From: Cyanobium sp. Prado107
GTDB lineage: Bacteria > Cyanobacteriota > Cyanobacteriia > PCC-6307 > Cyanobiaceae
Direction: 5' to 3'
DNA length: 40,589 nucleotides
NCBI GenBank assembly: GCA_025454305.1
Contig: JALOOQ010000005.1
Location: forward strand, 1 to 40,589
Position numbers and translations under genes: made by a program. The notes under the pieces are model-generated. The model worked only from the letters and a program-made list of their open reading frames with translations, was not told the DNA's origin and did not search any database. Of the stretch, positions 1 through 12,084 are shown one piece after another (the first letter of the stretch is position 1; each line of letters opens with the position of its first letter).

Positions 1-1
1 G

Positions 2-805
2 GAAACCCCCACCGGCTACTGGCAGCTGGCGATGGCCTGCCGCGGCCTCTCGGCGGCCTGCACGGCCCTGGAGACCCCCGTCACCGGCGGCAACGTGTCG
101 CTCTACAACGAGACCCGGCTGCCCGACGGCAGCATGCAGCCGATCCACCCCACCCCGGTGGTGGGCATGGTGGGCCTGGTGCACGATCTGGCCCATGTGC
201 GCGGTCAGGCCTGGCGCACGGCCGGCGACGCCATCTGGCTGTTGGGGGTGCCGCTGAGCGAGGCCGGTGATCCACGCGTGACGCTGGCCGGCAGCAGCTA
301 CCTTGAGCGCATCCACGGCGTCCTCACCGGCCGGCCCCCGGTGATCGATCTCGCCCTGGAGAAGGTGGTGCAGGCCTTCCTGCGGCGGGCCATCGCCGCA
401 GGTCTGGTGGCCTCCGCCCATGATCTCAGCGACGGCGGCCTGGCGGTGGCCCTGGCCGAAGCCTGCGTCGCCACATCCGCGGAGGCAGCACTGGGAGCCG
501 ATCTCGACCTGCCTGCGGCGGTCGAGGGGCGACTCGATCGGCTGCTGTTCGCCGAGGGAGGCGCGCGCATCCTGGTGAGCGTGCCGGCGGAGCGTTCCGA
601 CCACTGGCAGGCCGCCCTGGAGGCGGCTGCGGCGGGCGCCGCAGCGCTACCCGCCGAACGGCTGGGCCAGGTGCAGGCCAGCCCGCGGCTGAGCCTGCGC
701 CAGGGCGACCAGGTGCTGATCGACCTGGCGGTGGACGACCTGCGGCGCAGCTTCGAGCAGGCGATCCCCCGCCGCCTCGGCCCGGATCTTCCTCCCACGG
801 CCTGA
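2..805 (+). CDS. purL: Phosphoribosylformylglycinamidine synthase subunit PurL, C-terminal part
   Basis: The frame is open from the window edge (codon phase starts at base 2), so the N-terminus lies outside; 267 residues are visible. PurL makes FGAM from FGAR, ATP and glutamine-derived ammonia in purine synthesis, in the cytosol. The visible part starts with ETPTGYWQLAMA, then GGNVSLYNET (nucleotide-binding loop of the PurM/PurL fold) and the late family signature SAHDLSDGGLAVALAE. It ends with the usual small C-terminal domain. purF follows 74 bp downstream on the same strand, so the two are probably co-transcribed. Identification is firm; only its completeness is unknown. Confidence 0.96.
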   Translation, partial: ETPTGYWQLAMACRGLSAACTALETPVTGGNVSLYNETRLPDGSMQPIHPTPVVGMVGLVHDLAHVRGQAWRTAGDAIWLLGVPLSEAGDPRVTLAGSSYLERIHGVLTGRPPVIDLALEKVVQAFLRRAIAAGLVASAHDLSDGGLAVALAEACVATSAEAALGADLDLPAAVEGRLDRLLFAEGGARILVSVPAERSDHWQAALEAAAAGAAALPAERLGQVQASPRLSLRQGDQVLIDLAVDDLRRSFEQAIPRRLGPDLPPTA

Positions 806-879
806 GGAAGCCCCGCGACTGCCGCTCCACTGCCGCTCCCACCGGGGGAGGTGTTCCGCACCCAGTTGTCGAGGTGCTG

Positions 880-2406
<1,527 letters not shown>

Positions 2407-2412
2407 CGCCCT

Positions 2413-4908
<2,496 letters not shown>

Positions 4909-4921
4909 CCGGTGCTGCGGT

Positions 4922-4945
4922 CTGAGGCCACACTGTGGCGCTCAG
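4922..4945. promoter_or_regulatory. Dyad 14 nt upstream of the topoisomerase start
   Basis: CTGAGGCCACA and its inverted copy TGTGGC-G-CTCAG flank a single central base, giving an 11-bp dyad with one bulged base. It lies 13 bases upstream of the ATG at 4908 on the minus strand, where it could act as an operator or as a 5'UTR hairpin controlling translation. The binding protein is unknown; the regulatory role is inference. Confidence 0.45.
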
Positions 4946-4949
4946 CCTA

Positions 4950-4990
4950 CCGATCCCGACCGGACCGAACGGCGGCCGCTCCGGGATCGG
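4950..4990. terminator. 9-bp perfect inverted repeat between TPR gene and topoisomerase gene
   Basis: CCGATCCCG (4950-4958) pairs perfectly with CGGGATCGG (4982-4990) around a 23-nt loop that contains a further small hairpin (CCG-AA-CGG). It starts 20 nt after the TPR stop on the minus strand. No U-tract follows, so it is at best a factor-dependent terminator, pause site or RNA-stability element. Confidence 0.35.
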
Positions 4991-5009
4991 CACGGCGAGG
5001 GGATCCGGG

Positions 5010-5891
5010 TCAGGAGCTGGCGTTCGCCTGGGCCCGCTCCACATCCACGCGCAGTTCCGGGATCTCCAGCAGACGACGGGTGGTGCTGCGCAGCCTCGGC
5101 CCCCACAGCTGCTCCTTCTGGTAGCTCTCGAGCACGTAGTTGGGCTCGGCGTCCAGCGCCTGAGCAGCCCGCTCCAGGGCTTCCCTGCGGCCCTCAGGGC
5201 CACGCTCGAACACGGCTGCGGCCAGGGCCAGGTTGGGTTCGGCGGCCTCGGGACGGATCTGCAGCACCCGGCGCCAGCGCTCGATCGCCCGTTCCGCCTT
5301 GCCCTGCTCGTACAGCACGAGGGCCTGGTTGTTGATCGCTTCCCAGAAGTCGCGGCGCAGCTCGGAGGCCCGCTCGAAAGCGGTGAGGGCCTGGGTGGGC
5401 TGATCGAGCAGGATGTGGGCATTGCCCACGTCGAAGAAGGCGCTGGCGTTGCGTGGGTCGCGCCGCAGACCCTGGCGGAGCAGCTCCAGGGCCTCGCCGG
5501 GGCGACCGTCCCGCAGGGCCAGGGATCCCTGGGCGAACCAGATGCCTGCGTTGTCCGGATCGAGTTCCCTGGCGCGCCCCAGCGAAAGCACCGCCGCTTC
5601 GGTCTGGTCGCTGCGCAGCTGCGCCTCAGCCAGCAGCACCCAGCCACGGGGATCGGCCGGCAGCATCTGCACCGTGAGGGCAGCCAGCCGCGCAGCGTCC
5701 TCCGCCTGGCCGAGCTGCAGCAGCCGTGCCGCCGCCTGGGCGATGCCCAGGGCCGCCCCTTCCAGTTCCTGGCGCTGGGGCACATACACGTAGGGCACCA
5801 GGGCCCGGGCCGGTTGAATGCCTCCGAGGCTCATCCCGAGCGCCAGGAGCGGAAGGATGCGCAGCAGAGTGCGCCGCCAGCGCGACGGCAT
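5010..5891 (-). CDS. Exported tetratricopeptide-repeat protein
   Basis: 293 aa. The N-terminus (MPSRWRRTLLRILPLLALGM, then ARA) reads as a Sec signal peptide ending about residue 29, so the protein should lie in the periplasm or thylakoid lumen. The rest is built of about six TPR units, e.g. around WVLLAEAQLRSDQ, GIWFAQGSLALRDG, ASAFFDVGNAHILL and EAINNQALVLYEQGKAE. The segment LVPYVYVPQRQELEGAALGI right after the signal resembles conserved cyanobacterial TPR proteins I know only as uncharacterised or assembly-factor-like. It probably mediates protein-protein contacts, perhaps photosystem or membrane-complex assembly (inference). It starts 24 bp after the queG stop, so the two are likely co-transcribed. 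Confidence 0.88.
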   Translation of the reverse strand: MPSRWRRTLLRILPLLALGMSLGGIQPARALVPYVYVPQRQELEGAALGIAQAAARLLQLGQAEDAARLAALTVQMLPADPRGWVLLAEAQLRSDQTEAAVLSLGRARELDPDNAGIWFAQGSLALRDGRPGEALELLRQGLRRDPRNASAFFDVGNAHILLDQPTQALTAFERASELRRDFWEAINNQALVLYEQGKAERAIERWRRVLQIRPEAAEPNLALAAAVFERGPEGRREALERAAQALDAEPNYVLESYQKEQLWGPRLRSTTRRLLEIPELRVDVERAQANASS

Positions 5892-5915
5892 CGGGAGCAG
5901 GCAATTCCACTCAGC

Positions 5916-6875
5916 CTAGGGATCGGCTTCCATCCGGCCCGCCAGCACGGCTCGGATGTTGCGCCGCCACATCCATGGCCGGATGCGCCGCAGTGCCGAG
6001 GCCCGCAATCTGACGTCCCATTCGGCGTCGCTCCAGGCGAGGGCTTCCCCGGCGTGCAGATTCAGCCACCAGGGCCGCGGCAGAAGATCCGCTTCGGTGC
6101 TGCTCTCGAGCGGCTGGTGGTTCCAGGGGCAGGCCTCCTGGCAGAGGTCGCAGCCCGCCACCCAGCCGTGCAGTGCGGTCCGGATGGCCTCGGGCAGCTC
6201 CGGGTCGCGGTTCTCGATCGTGTGGTAGGCAATGCAGCGGCGGCTGTCCACCACGAAGGGTTCGCGGATGGCACCGGTGGGGCAGGCGGGGATGCAGCGG
6301 CTGCAGCTGCCGCACAGGGCCTGGGCCGGGCTGTCCGCCGGCAGCTCCAGAGTGGTGAGCAGATGCCCCAGCAGCAGCCAGGAGCCGCGGCGGCGGTGGA
6401 TCAGGTTGCCGTGCTTGCCGATCCAGCCCAGCCCGGCCTCCTCGGCCCAGGCCTTGTCCATCAGCGGCGCGCTGTCCACACAGACGCGCCAGCGCACACC
6501 GTGCACCTGCTGCTCCAGCCAGCGGCCCAGTTGCCGCAGGCGCCCGTCGATCACCCGGTGGTAGTCGCGGCCCCAGCCGTAGCGGGCCACCTTCAGGGTG
6601 CCCGGGGCCCTGGCTGCCGCCACGTGATGGTTCAGTCCCACGGCCAGCAGGCTGCGCACCCCTGGCAGCAGGGTCTCCACCGCCCGCCGGCGTGGATCGG
6701 CCATCCAGCCCATCCCAGCCTGGTGTCCCCCTTTAAGCCAGCGCTCCAGGGCAGCCGTGCGCAGCTGCATCCGCTCACCGCCCGGGACGGCGGCGATCCC
6801 CACTGGATCGAAGCCCAGGCTCCGGGCCCGTTCCCGGAGCCGAGCCGCCAGCGCCGTGGCAGAGCCGGCCGTCAC
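5916..6875 (-). CDS. queG: Epoxyqueuosine reductase QueG
   Basis: QueG reduces epoxyqueuosine to queuosine in tRNA, the last step of Q34 synthesis, using cobalamin and two 4Fe-4S clusters. Visible signatures are VDSAPLMDKAWAEEAGLGW (with the catalytic Asp) and GKHGNLI. The ferredoxin-like pair CGSCSRCIPACPTGA and CDLCQEACPW follows, with the extra Cys in RRCIAYHTIENR. I chose the GTG at 6875 (319 aa, usual family size). The frame stays open to 6932, but that extension would overlap the divergent gene and looks non-homologous. Only about 35 bp then separate it from the divergent start at 6911, so both promoters must be short or overlapping. Confidence 0.94.
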   Translation of the reverse strand: MTAGSATALAARLRERARSLGFDPVGIAAVPGGERMQLRTAALERWLKGGHQAGMGWMADPRRRAVETLLPGVRSLLAVGLNHHVAAARAPGTLKVARYGWGRDYHRVIDGRLRQLGRWLEQQVHGVRWRVCVDSAPLMDKAWAEEAGLGWIGKHGNLIHRRRGSWLLLGHLLTTLELPADSPAQALCGSCSRCIPACPTGAIREPFVVDSRRCIAYHTIENRDPELPEAIRTALHGWVAGCDLCQEACPWNHQPLESSTEADLLPRPWWLNLHAGEALAWSDAEWDVRLRASALRRIRPWMWRRNIRAVLAGRMEADP

Positions 6876-6910
6876 CCGTACACTTGCGCAACTTTCCCAG
6901 TCTGTAGCGC

Positions 6911-7585
6911 TTGACTCCGAGTACCGCCTCAACGGGCCGCATCGCCCAGCTTCTGCGTTGGCTGGGCCTCACCCTCGTGGTGCTGATGGGGCTTCAGCTC
7001 ACCCCGCTGCTGGTGAACTGGAACTGGGATCTGGAGGCCTTCCGCCAGGTGTTCCTCGACCGGCTCGTGGGCGAGGGTCCCATGGCGCTGGTGGGTCTGC
7101 TGCTGATGCTGGTCGCCCAGCGGGTCGAGGGCCCCTCGTCCCGCACCCCTCTGCGCTGGCTCGTGGGCGTGCTCGCTGCCCTGCTGGCGATCGCCATGGT
7201 GGTGGCGGTGCCGCTGTCCCTGAGTAGCGAGGCAGCGATGGCCCAGGAGGCTCAGCAGCAGGAGGCGGCGATCGCCCAGCAGGCGATGCAGGTGGAGATG
7301 CAGAAGCAGCAGATCGAGAATCCGGGCTTCGTGGACCAGCTGATCGCCGAGGCAGAGAAGGAGGGACGCATTCCTCCCCAGGCCACCGACGCGGAGAAGA
7401 AGAAACGGGCCCGTGAGTTCATCGACACCCAGATCAGGCCTCAGCTGGAGCAGGCGGAGAAGCAGGTTGCCCAGGCACGCTTCGCCCGCAACCTGGGGCT
7501 GCAGCAGCGCCGCTTCGGCGTCACCGGACGTGCCGCCGCTCTGGCCGTCGCCTTCGTCCTGGTGGCGGTGGTGGCCCTGGTGTGA
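6911..7585 (+). CDS. HpsJ-like membrane protein
   Basis: 224 aa with TTG as the apparent start. It has a membrane segment at about residues 14-35 (LRWLGLTLVVLMGLQ), a second at about 58-70 and a third at about 83-104 (WLVGVLAALLAIAMVVAVP). A charged, glutamine-rich coiled coil follows at about 107-200, then a last membrane segment at about 207-224. This arrangement, with a WDLEAF...L-V-GP-ALVGLLLM pattern between the first two segments, resembles the HpsJ family. In filamentous cyanobacteria that family is tied to hormogonium polysaccharide; in picocyanobacteria its role is unknown to me. The start is uncertain because no clear Shine-Dalgarno precedes the TTG. DUF502 follows after 109 bp, in which I see no convincing structure. 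Confidence 0.8.
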   Translation: MTPSTASTGRIAQLLRWLGLTLVVLMGLQLTPLLVNWNWDLEAFRQVFLDRLVGEGPMALVGLLLMLVAQRVEGPSSRTPLRWLVGVLAALLAIAMVVAVPLSLSSEAAMAQEAQQQEAAIAQQAMQVEMQKQQIENPGFVDQLIAEAEKEGRIPPQATDAEKKKRAREFIDTQIRPQLEQAEKQVAQARFARNLGLQQRRFGVTGRAAALAVAFVLVAVVALV

Positions 7586-7694
7586 GCACAGGTCCCGGCC
7601 TGATCCACACGTTCTCTCTCCCTGATGCTCGAGGGGGAACCCTGCCTGGCTAAGTTGCCTGTCTCAGCAGACGGCCGGAACGCGGGGTTTTGCC

Positions 7695-8423
7695 TTGGTT
7701 CAATCCAGTCCCAGACCTGACGAGCCCCTGGTGGGCCGGCTCCAGCAGGACCTGAAGAACGACCTGATCGCAGGCCTGCTGGTGGTCATCCCCCTGGCCA
7801 CGACCATCTGGCTGGCCACCACCGTCAGCCGTTTCGTGCTGGCTTTCCTCACCACGATTCCCAAGCAGTTCAATCCCTTCAACACCCTCAATCCGCTTCT
7901 CCAGGAGCTGATCAATCTCGGGGTGGGTCTGCTGGTGCCACTGCTGGGCATCCTGCTGATCGGCCTGATGGCCCGCAACATCGTGGGCCGCTGGTTGCTT
8001 GAATTCGGGGAGGGCACCCTGCTGCGCATCCCCCTCGCCGGTTCGGTCTACAAGACCCTCAAGCAGCTTCTGGAAACCTTTCTGCAGGGCAATGCCACCC
8101 GCTTTCGCCGTGTCGTGCTCGTGGAGTATCCAAGCGAGGGCCTCTATGCCCTGGGTTTCGTCACCGGTCCCCTCGGCACCACCCTCCAGAGCGGCTTCGC
8201 CGAGCCGATGCTGAGCGTGTTCATTCCCACCGCACCGAATCCCACCACCGGCTGGTACACCGTGGTGCCGGAGCGTTCGGTGAAGGACCTCGACCTGACG
8301 GTGGAGGATGCCTTCCGCACCATCATCTCGGCGGGCATCGTCAGCCCCGATGAGCGCGAAGCCCCCTCAAACCGCAGTTTCTCCAGCCTTCTGGCCCAGC
8401 TCCGGGCCCCCCAGATGTCCTGA
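7695..8423 (+). CDS. DUF502 family membrane protein
   Basis: 242 aa; the first in-frame start is TTG 7695, with GTG 7731 as an alternative closer to the conserved region. There are two membrane segments: IAGLLVVIPLATTIWLATTV (about 25-45) and LGVGLLVPLLGILLIGLMA (about 75-94). Then comes the soluble DUF502 core, including GEGTLLRIPLAGSVYKTLKQ, VLVEYPSEG and VFIPTAPNPTTGWY, which is diagnostic for the family. Function is not established; plant and bacterial relatives are membrane proteins of unknown role. Its stop TGA overlaps the nusB ATG by one base, so translation is probably coupled. The DUF502-nusB-ftsY order is one I recall from cyanobacteria. Confidence 0.93.
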   Translation: MVQSSPRPDEPLVGRLQQDLKNDLIAGLLVVIPLATTIWLATTVSRFVLAFLTTIPKQFNPFNTLNPLLQELINLGVGLLVPLLGILLIGLMARNIVGRWLLEFGEGTLLRIPLAGSVYKTLKQLLETFLQGNATRFRRVVLVEYPSEGLYALGFVTGPLGTTLQSGFAEPMLSVFIPTAPNPTTGWYTVVPERSVKDLDLTVEDAFRTIISAGIVSPDEREAPSNRSFSSLLAQLRAPQMS

Positions 8424-9073
8424 TGCCCAGTCGCAGTCTCTCCCGTGAACTGGCCCTGCTGATGCTGGGCCAGACCAGTGACCGTGGCTCCACGGGGGGG
8501 GACCGGGGGCCGGCTGCCCCTGAGCCGCCGCTCGATGAGCTGCTGCAGCAGGCCCTGGCCACCCTCACCCAGCACGTGCGCGAGGCCCTGGACCAGTCCG
8601 CCGCCGATCTGCAGACCGCCCAGCAGCAGCTGCTCGACAGCGAGCTCCAGGAGCAGGGTGCCGACCAGCTGCCGCGGGTGCGCCAGCATCTCCAGCAGGG
8701 TCTGGCGGCCGCCGAACAGGCCCTGAACCGCCTCTCCGCCAGTCTCGAGCTGCCGCGCCTGCTGCTGCTGGCCGATCAGGAGGAGGTGCGGCGCGGGGCC
8801 GTCGAGCGCACCCGGGCGGTGCTGCGTGACCGTGAAGGCATCGACCGCCGGCTCGATGCCGTGATGGAGGGCTGGCGGCTGGGCCGACTGCCCCGCATCG
8901 ACCGCGACATCCTGCGTCTGGCCGCCGTGGATCTGACCGACTTCGGCACCCCCGCTGCGGTGGCCTGCAGCGAGGCCGTGGAACTGGCCAACCGCTACAG
9001 CGACGAGCAGGGCCGGCGCATGATCAACGGCGTCCTCCGCCGCTTCACCACCGCCGCCGGCAGGGGAGCCTGA
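8423..9073 (+). CDS. nusB: Transcription antitermination factor NusB
   Basis: 216 aa, long for NusB (usually about 140-160) because of an insertion after the first helix. SRELALLMLGQTSD is the NusB N-terminal helix. Residues about 20-110 are a glutamine- and alanine-rich, probably helical insertion found in cyanobacterial members. The C-terminal half (DRREGIDRRLD-like segment, RLPRIDRDILRLAAVDL, AVELANRYSDEQGRRMINGVL) is the clear NusB signature. NusB binds boxA RNA with NusE and supports rRNA antitermination. The stop overlaps the ftsY ATG in TGATG, giving coupled translation with the SRP receptor gene. Confidence 0.94.
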   Translation: MPSRSLSRELALLMLGQTSDRGSTGGDRGPAAPEPPLDELLQQALATLTQHVREALDQSAADLQTAQQQLLDSELQEQGADQLPRVRQHLQQGLAAAEQALNRLSASLELPRLLLLADQEEVRRGAVERTRAVLRDREGIDRRLDAVMEGWRLGRLPRIDRDILRLAAVDLTDFGTPAAVACSEAVELANRYSDEQGRRMINGVLRRFTTAAGRGA

Positions 9074-9543
9074 TGGTCTTCGACTGGTTCAAACGCACCC
9101 TGCGGCCCCAGTCAGCCCCAGCCGAGCCGGCAGCAGCCGAGGCTCCGGCAGCGCCGGAGCAGCCTGCGGTGGAGCCGGCGGATGGCGAGTCCCCCGCGCC
9201 TGAGCCGGTCACCCCGGAATCCGCGGAACCCTCCCAGCCGCCTTCGGCCCCGTCGCCCGCGTTCTCCCAGGGCACGGCCGACACCCCGACGCTTCAACCC
9301 ACCGGCCACCCCAGCTCCCAGCCCAGCTCCCACCTCTCCGAAGATGCCCTGGCCTGGGCGCGCGAGGCCTACGCCCGGCTCAAGGCCGAGCAGCAGATGA
9401 GGCAGCAGGCCGCTCCCGAGCAGCCCCGGCCGCAACCCCGAGCTGAACCCGAACCGGCCGCGGAAGCGGCCAGCACCGCCCCACCGTCCACTTCTCCACC
9501 GCCCACCCGAACCCGGGGCCGATGCAGCGGGCCAGCCGGCTGA
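9073..9543 (+). pseudogene. ftsY: ftsY N-terminal acidic domain, separated by a frameshift
   Basis: This frame begins MVFDWFKRTLRP, the typical membrane-targeting start of cyanobacterial FtsY. It continues through a Pro/Ala/Glu-rich low-complexity A domain, then SEDALAWAREAYARLKAEQQ, and runs into a stop at 9541-9543. The remainder of FtsY continues in the next frame. Conserved residues of that second part (GAFDDTFTWSAEVLAAQGR) can already be read from about 9570, upstream of any start codon there. So one extra base (or two missing) lies at about 9475-9525, a region of C- and G-runs. I treat 9073-10579 as one gene broken by a single indel, most likely a sequencing or assembly error, since FtsY is normally essential. 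Confidence 0.8.
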
Positions 9544-9604
9544 AGCCGACAGCGCCGAGCCCCGGCTGGGGGCCTTCGATGACACCTTCACCTGGTCGGC
9601 CGAG

Positions 9605-10579
9605 GTGCTGGCGGCCCAGGGCAGGCGGGTCGATCAGGTGTCGCTGGAGGAGATCGACTGGCTGGGCCGGCTGCGCCAGGGTCTGGAGAAAACCAGGCGC
9701 GGCTTCGTCACCCAGTTGCTCGACAGCCTCGGCGACGACCCCCTCAGCCCTGAACTCCTCGATGACCTCGAGACCGCCCTGCTGCGGGCCGACGTGGGCG
9801 TGAGCGCCACCGATCGGGTGCTCGAGGCCCTGCGCCAGCGGCTCAACGAGGAAGTGGTGGATTCAGCCGAGGGACTTCGGTTCCTCAAGGAGCAGCTGCG
9901 CGGGATTCTCGATGGCCCCATCGAGGCCAGCGGTGTGCCCCTGCTCGCTCCCCAGCATGAGCGTCTCAACGTGTGGCTGATGGTGGGGGTGAACGGCGTG
10001 GGCAAGACCACCACCCTCGGCAAGCTCGCCAACCTGGCCGTGCGCAGCGGCTACAGCTGCCTGATCGCCGCCGCCGACACCTTCCGGGCCGCCGCGGTGC
10101 AGCAGGTGGAGGCCTGGGGGGAGCGCAGCCATGTGCCGGTGATCGCCAACCCCAGCGCCAACGCCGACCCCGCGGCCGTCGTCTACGACGCCATCGGTGC
10201 GGCCAAGGCCAAGGGCACGGAGCTGGTGCTCGTGGACACGGCCGGCCGGCTGCAGACCAAGCACAACCTGATGGAGGAGCTCTCCAAGGTGCGCCGCATC
10301 ATCGACAGGCTGGCCCCCGATGCCGCGGTGGAGTCCCTGCTGGTGCTCGATGCCAGCCAGGGGCAGAACGGCCTTCGCCAGGCGATGGCCTTTGCCACCG
10401 CCGCCGGTCTCACCGGGGTGGTGATCACCAAGCTCGACGGCAGCGCCCGCGGTGGCGTCGCCTTGGCGGTTGCGTCCGAGGCCGGTCTGCCGATCCGGTT
10501 CATCGGCGCCGGTGAGGGGATCCGCGACCTGCGGCCCTTCAACAGCTTCGAATTCGTCGAGGCGCTGCTGGCGGGCTGA
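9605..10579 (+). CDS. ftsY: Signal recognition particle receptor FtsY, NG domain
   Basis: FtsY is the membrane-associated SRP receptor GTPase that delivers ribosome-nascent chains to SecYEG. This part is 324 aa counted from the first in-frame start, GTG 9605. The N domain helices (WLGRLRQGLEKTRRGF) are followed by the G domain: P-loop GVNGVGKTTT (about 128-137), DTFRAAAVQQ, DTAGR and TKLDGSARGG, then the closing GEGIRDLRPFN. All catalytic motifs are intact. GTG 9605 is probably not the natural start, because conserved FtsY sequence continues upstream in this frame. The real protein should be joined to 9073-9543 across the frameshift. If the shift is real, the NG domain could only be made by internal initiation. 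Confidence 0.93.
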   Translation: MLAAQGRRVDQVSLEEIDWLGRLRQGLEKTRRGFVTQLLDSLGDDPLSPELLDDLETALLRADVGVSATDRVLEALRQRLNEEVVDSAEGLRFLKEQLRGILDGPIEASGVPLLAPQHERLNVWLMVGVNGVGKTTTLGKLANLAVRSGYSCLIAAADTFRAAAVQQVEAWGERSHVPVIANPSANADPAAVVYDAIGAAKAKGTELVLVDTAGRLQTKHNLMEELSKVRRIIDRLAPDAAVESLLVLDASQGQNGLRQAMAFATAAGLTGVVITKLDGSARGGVALAVASEAGLPIRFIGAGEGIRDLRPFNSFEFVEALLAG

Positions 10580-10629
10580 GGTCAGACGGGGCCAGCGGGT
10601 CTATCTTGCGGCTCCCCCGCGGCAGCTCG

Positions 10630-12051
10630 GTGAGCCAGACGCCGCCAGCTCTGCCCCAGCAGCCCCCGCTCTCCCCCGGCGCGTCGCTGCGGCAGCTGCT
10701 CGACAGCCTCAACCGGGAGCAGCGCCGCAACCAGGAGCTGCTGGCTTCGCTGGGTTTCGTGCTGCGCAGCTTCACCAACCTCAGCCGCCTGCTGGAGCTG
10801 GTGCCGCTGGTGGCCGCGCGTCTGGTGGAGGCCGACGGTGCCCTGCTCGTGCCCTTCCACGAGGACGGTCGCCTCTGGCGCGACCAGGTGCATGCCTCGC
10901 CCCTCAAGCGCGCTGCCGAGCTCGTGCGCCGCTTCGCCGCTCTGCCCGACGGCGAGCTGACGGCCGCCGGCCAGGGCGCGGACGACGGTGAAGGGGAGCG
11001 GGCCGCCCGGCTGGATCAGCGGGTGCTGCGGCTGCTGGGCCGGGCCGAGGTGTTCGCCACGTCCGTGGTGGCCCGCGGCCGACAGCGCGGCCGGCTGTAC
11101 GTGTTCAGCGAGCGGGAGGATTTCTGCTGGAGCGAAGTGCACCGGCGGCACGTGCAGCTGGTGGCTGATCTCACCGCTGTGGCCCTGGAGAACGAGGTGC
11201 TGCAGCAGGACATGCGCCGCCATGAGCGGGTGGATCGGCAGCTCAGCATCGGCGCCGAGATCCAGGCCCAGCTGGTGCCGGACCGCTGTCCGGTGATCGA
11301 GGGGGTGGAGCTGGCGGCCCGTTGCCGCCCAGCCTTCGAGGTGGGCGGCGACTACTACGACTTCATCCCCACACGCCCCCGCCTGCAGGGCCGCCGCCGG
11401 GAGCGCGGCCGCTGGGCGGTGGCGATGGGCGATGTGATGGGGAAGGGGTTGCCGGCGGGGCTGCTGATGACCCTGGTGCGGGGGATGCTGCGCGCCGGGG
11501 CGCTCAGCGGCCATGCCCCCGATCGGATTCTTCGCGACCTCAACCAGCTGGCCCAGGAGGACCTCTCCCAGTCGCACCGGTTCGTGACGCTCTTCTATGC
11601 CGACTTCGATCCTCTCACCCGGCTGCTGCGCTACAGCAACGCCGCCCACAATCCACCGCTGCTCTGGCGGCGGCGCCTCAACCGCGTCGAACGGCTGGAT
11701 GCCCCGGGGCTGCTGATCGGCCTGCAGAGCGAGGCCGACTACGGAATGGAATCGATCGTGCTCGAGCCTGGCGATGTGGTGCTCTTCTACACCGATGGCG
11801 TCACCGAGGCCCGGGGATTCAGCGGCGAGCGCTACGAGGAGGATCGCCTGTGCCGCAGCCTGCAGGTGGCCAGCCGCTCCGGCACCGGGGCCCAGGCCAT
11901 CCTCGATCAGCTGTTCGCCCGCCTCGATCGCTTCGTGGGTCCGGATCGGCAGCTGGAGGACGATGCCTCCATGCTGGTGTTCAAGGTGCAGGAAGAGGTG
12001 ATGCTGCCCCCCCTCCCCCAGGGCGGCCCCGGCAGCCGAGTGGCAAGCTGA
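10630..12051 (+). CDS. GAF and PP2C (RsbU/SpoIIE-type) serine phosphatase
   Basis: About 473 aa from GTG 10630; the frame is open to TTG 10606. A short disordered, proline-rich start is followed by a coiled-coil signalling helix (LLDSLNREQRRNQELLASLG), a GAF-like sensor (about 50-200) and a PP2C domain. Metal-binding signatures are EVGGDYYDFI, GDVMGKGLPAGLLMT, NAAHNPPLLW and LFYTDGVTEAR, so the phosphatase should be active. Such proteins dephosphorylate anti-sigma-antagonist-type STAS proteins or other Ser/Thr-phosphorylated partners; the signal sensed here is unknown. It sits 33 bp upstream of argH, with no functional link known to me. Confidence 0.9.
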   Translation: MSQTPPALPQQPPLSPGASLRQLLDSLNREQRRNQELLASLGFVLRSFTNLSRLLELVPLVAARLVEADGALLVPFHEDGRLWRDQVHASPLKRAAELVRRFAALPDGELTAAGQGADDGEGERAARLDQRVLRLLGRAEVFATSVVARGRQRGRLYVFSEREDFCWSEVHRRHVQLVADLTAVALENEVLQQDMRRHERVDRQLSIGAEIQAQLVPDRCPVIEGVELAARCRPAFEVGGDYYDFIPTRPRLQGRRRERGRWAVAMGDVMGKGLPAGLLMTLVRGMLRAGALSGHAPDRILRDLNQLAQEDLSQSHRFVTLFYADFDPLTRLLRYSNAAHNPPLLWRRRLNRVERLDAPGLLIGLQSEADYGMESIVLEPGDVVLFYTDGVTEARGFSGERYEEDRLCRSLQVASRSGTGAQAILDQLFARLDRFVGPDRQLEDDASMLVFKVQEEVMLPPLPQGGPGSRVAS

Positions 12052-12084
12052 GCCCCAGCCCGCGCTGTCGCTGAGCCCCCGTCC

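Noticed and set aside
7695-7720. T-loop-like GGTTCAATCC at the start of the DUF502 gene
   Set aside because: No flanking stems, anticodon or acceptor arm; coincidental resemblance to a tRNA.
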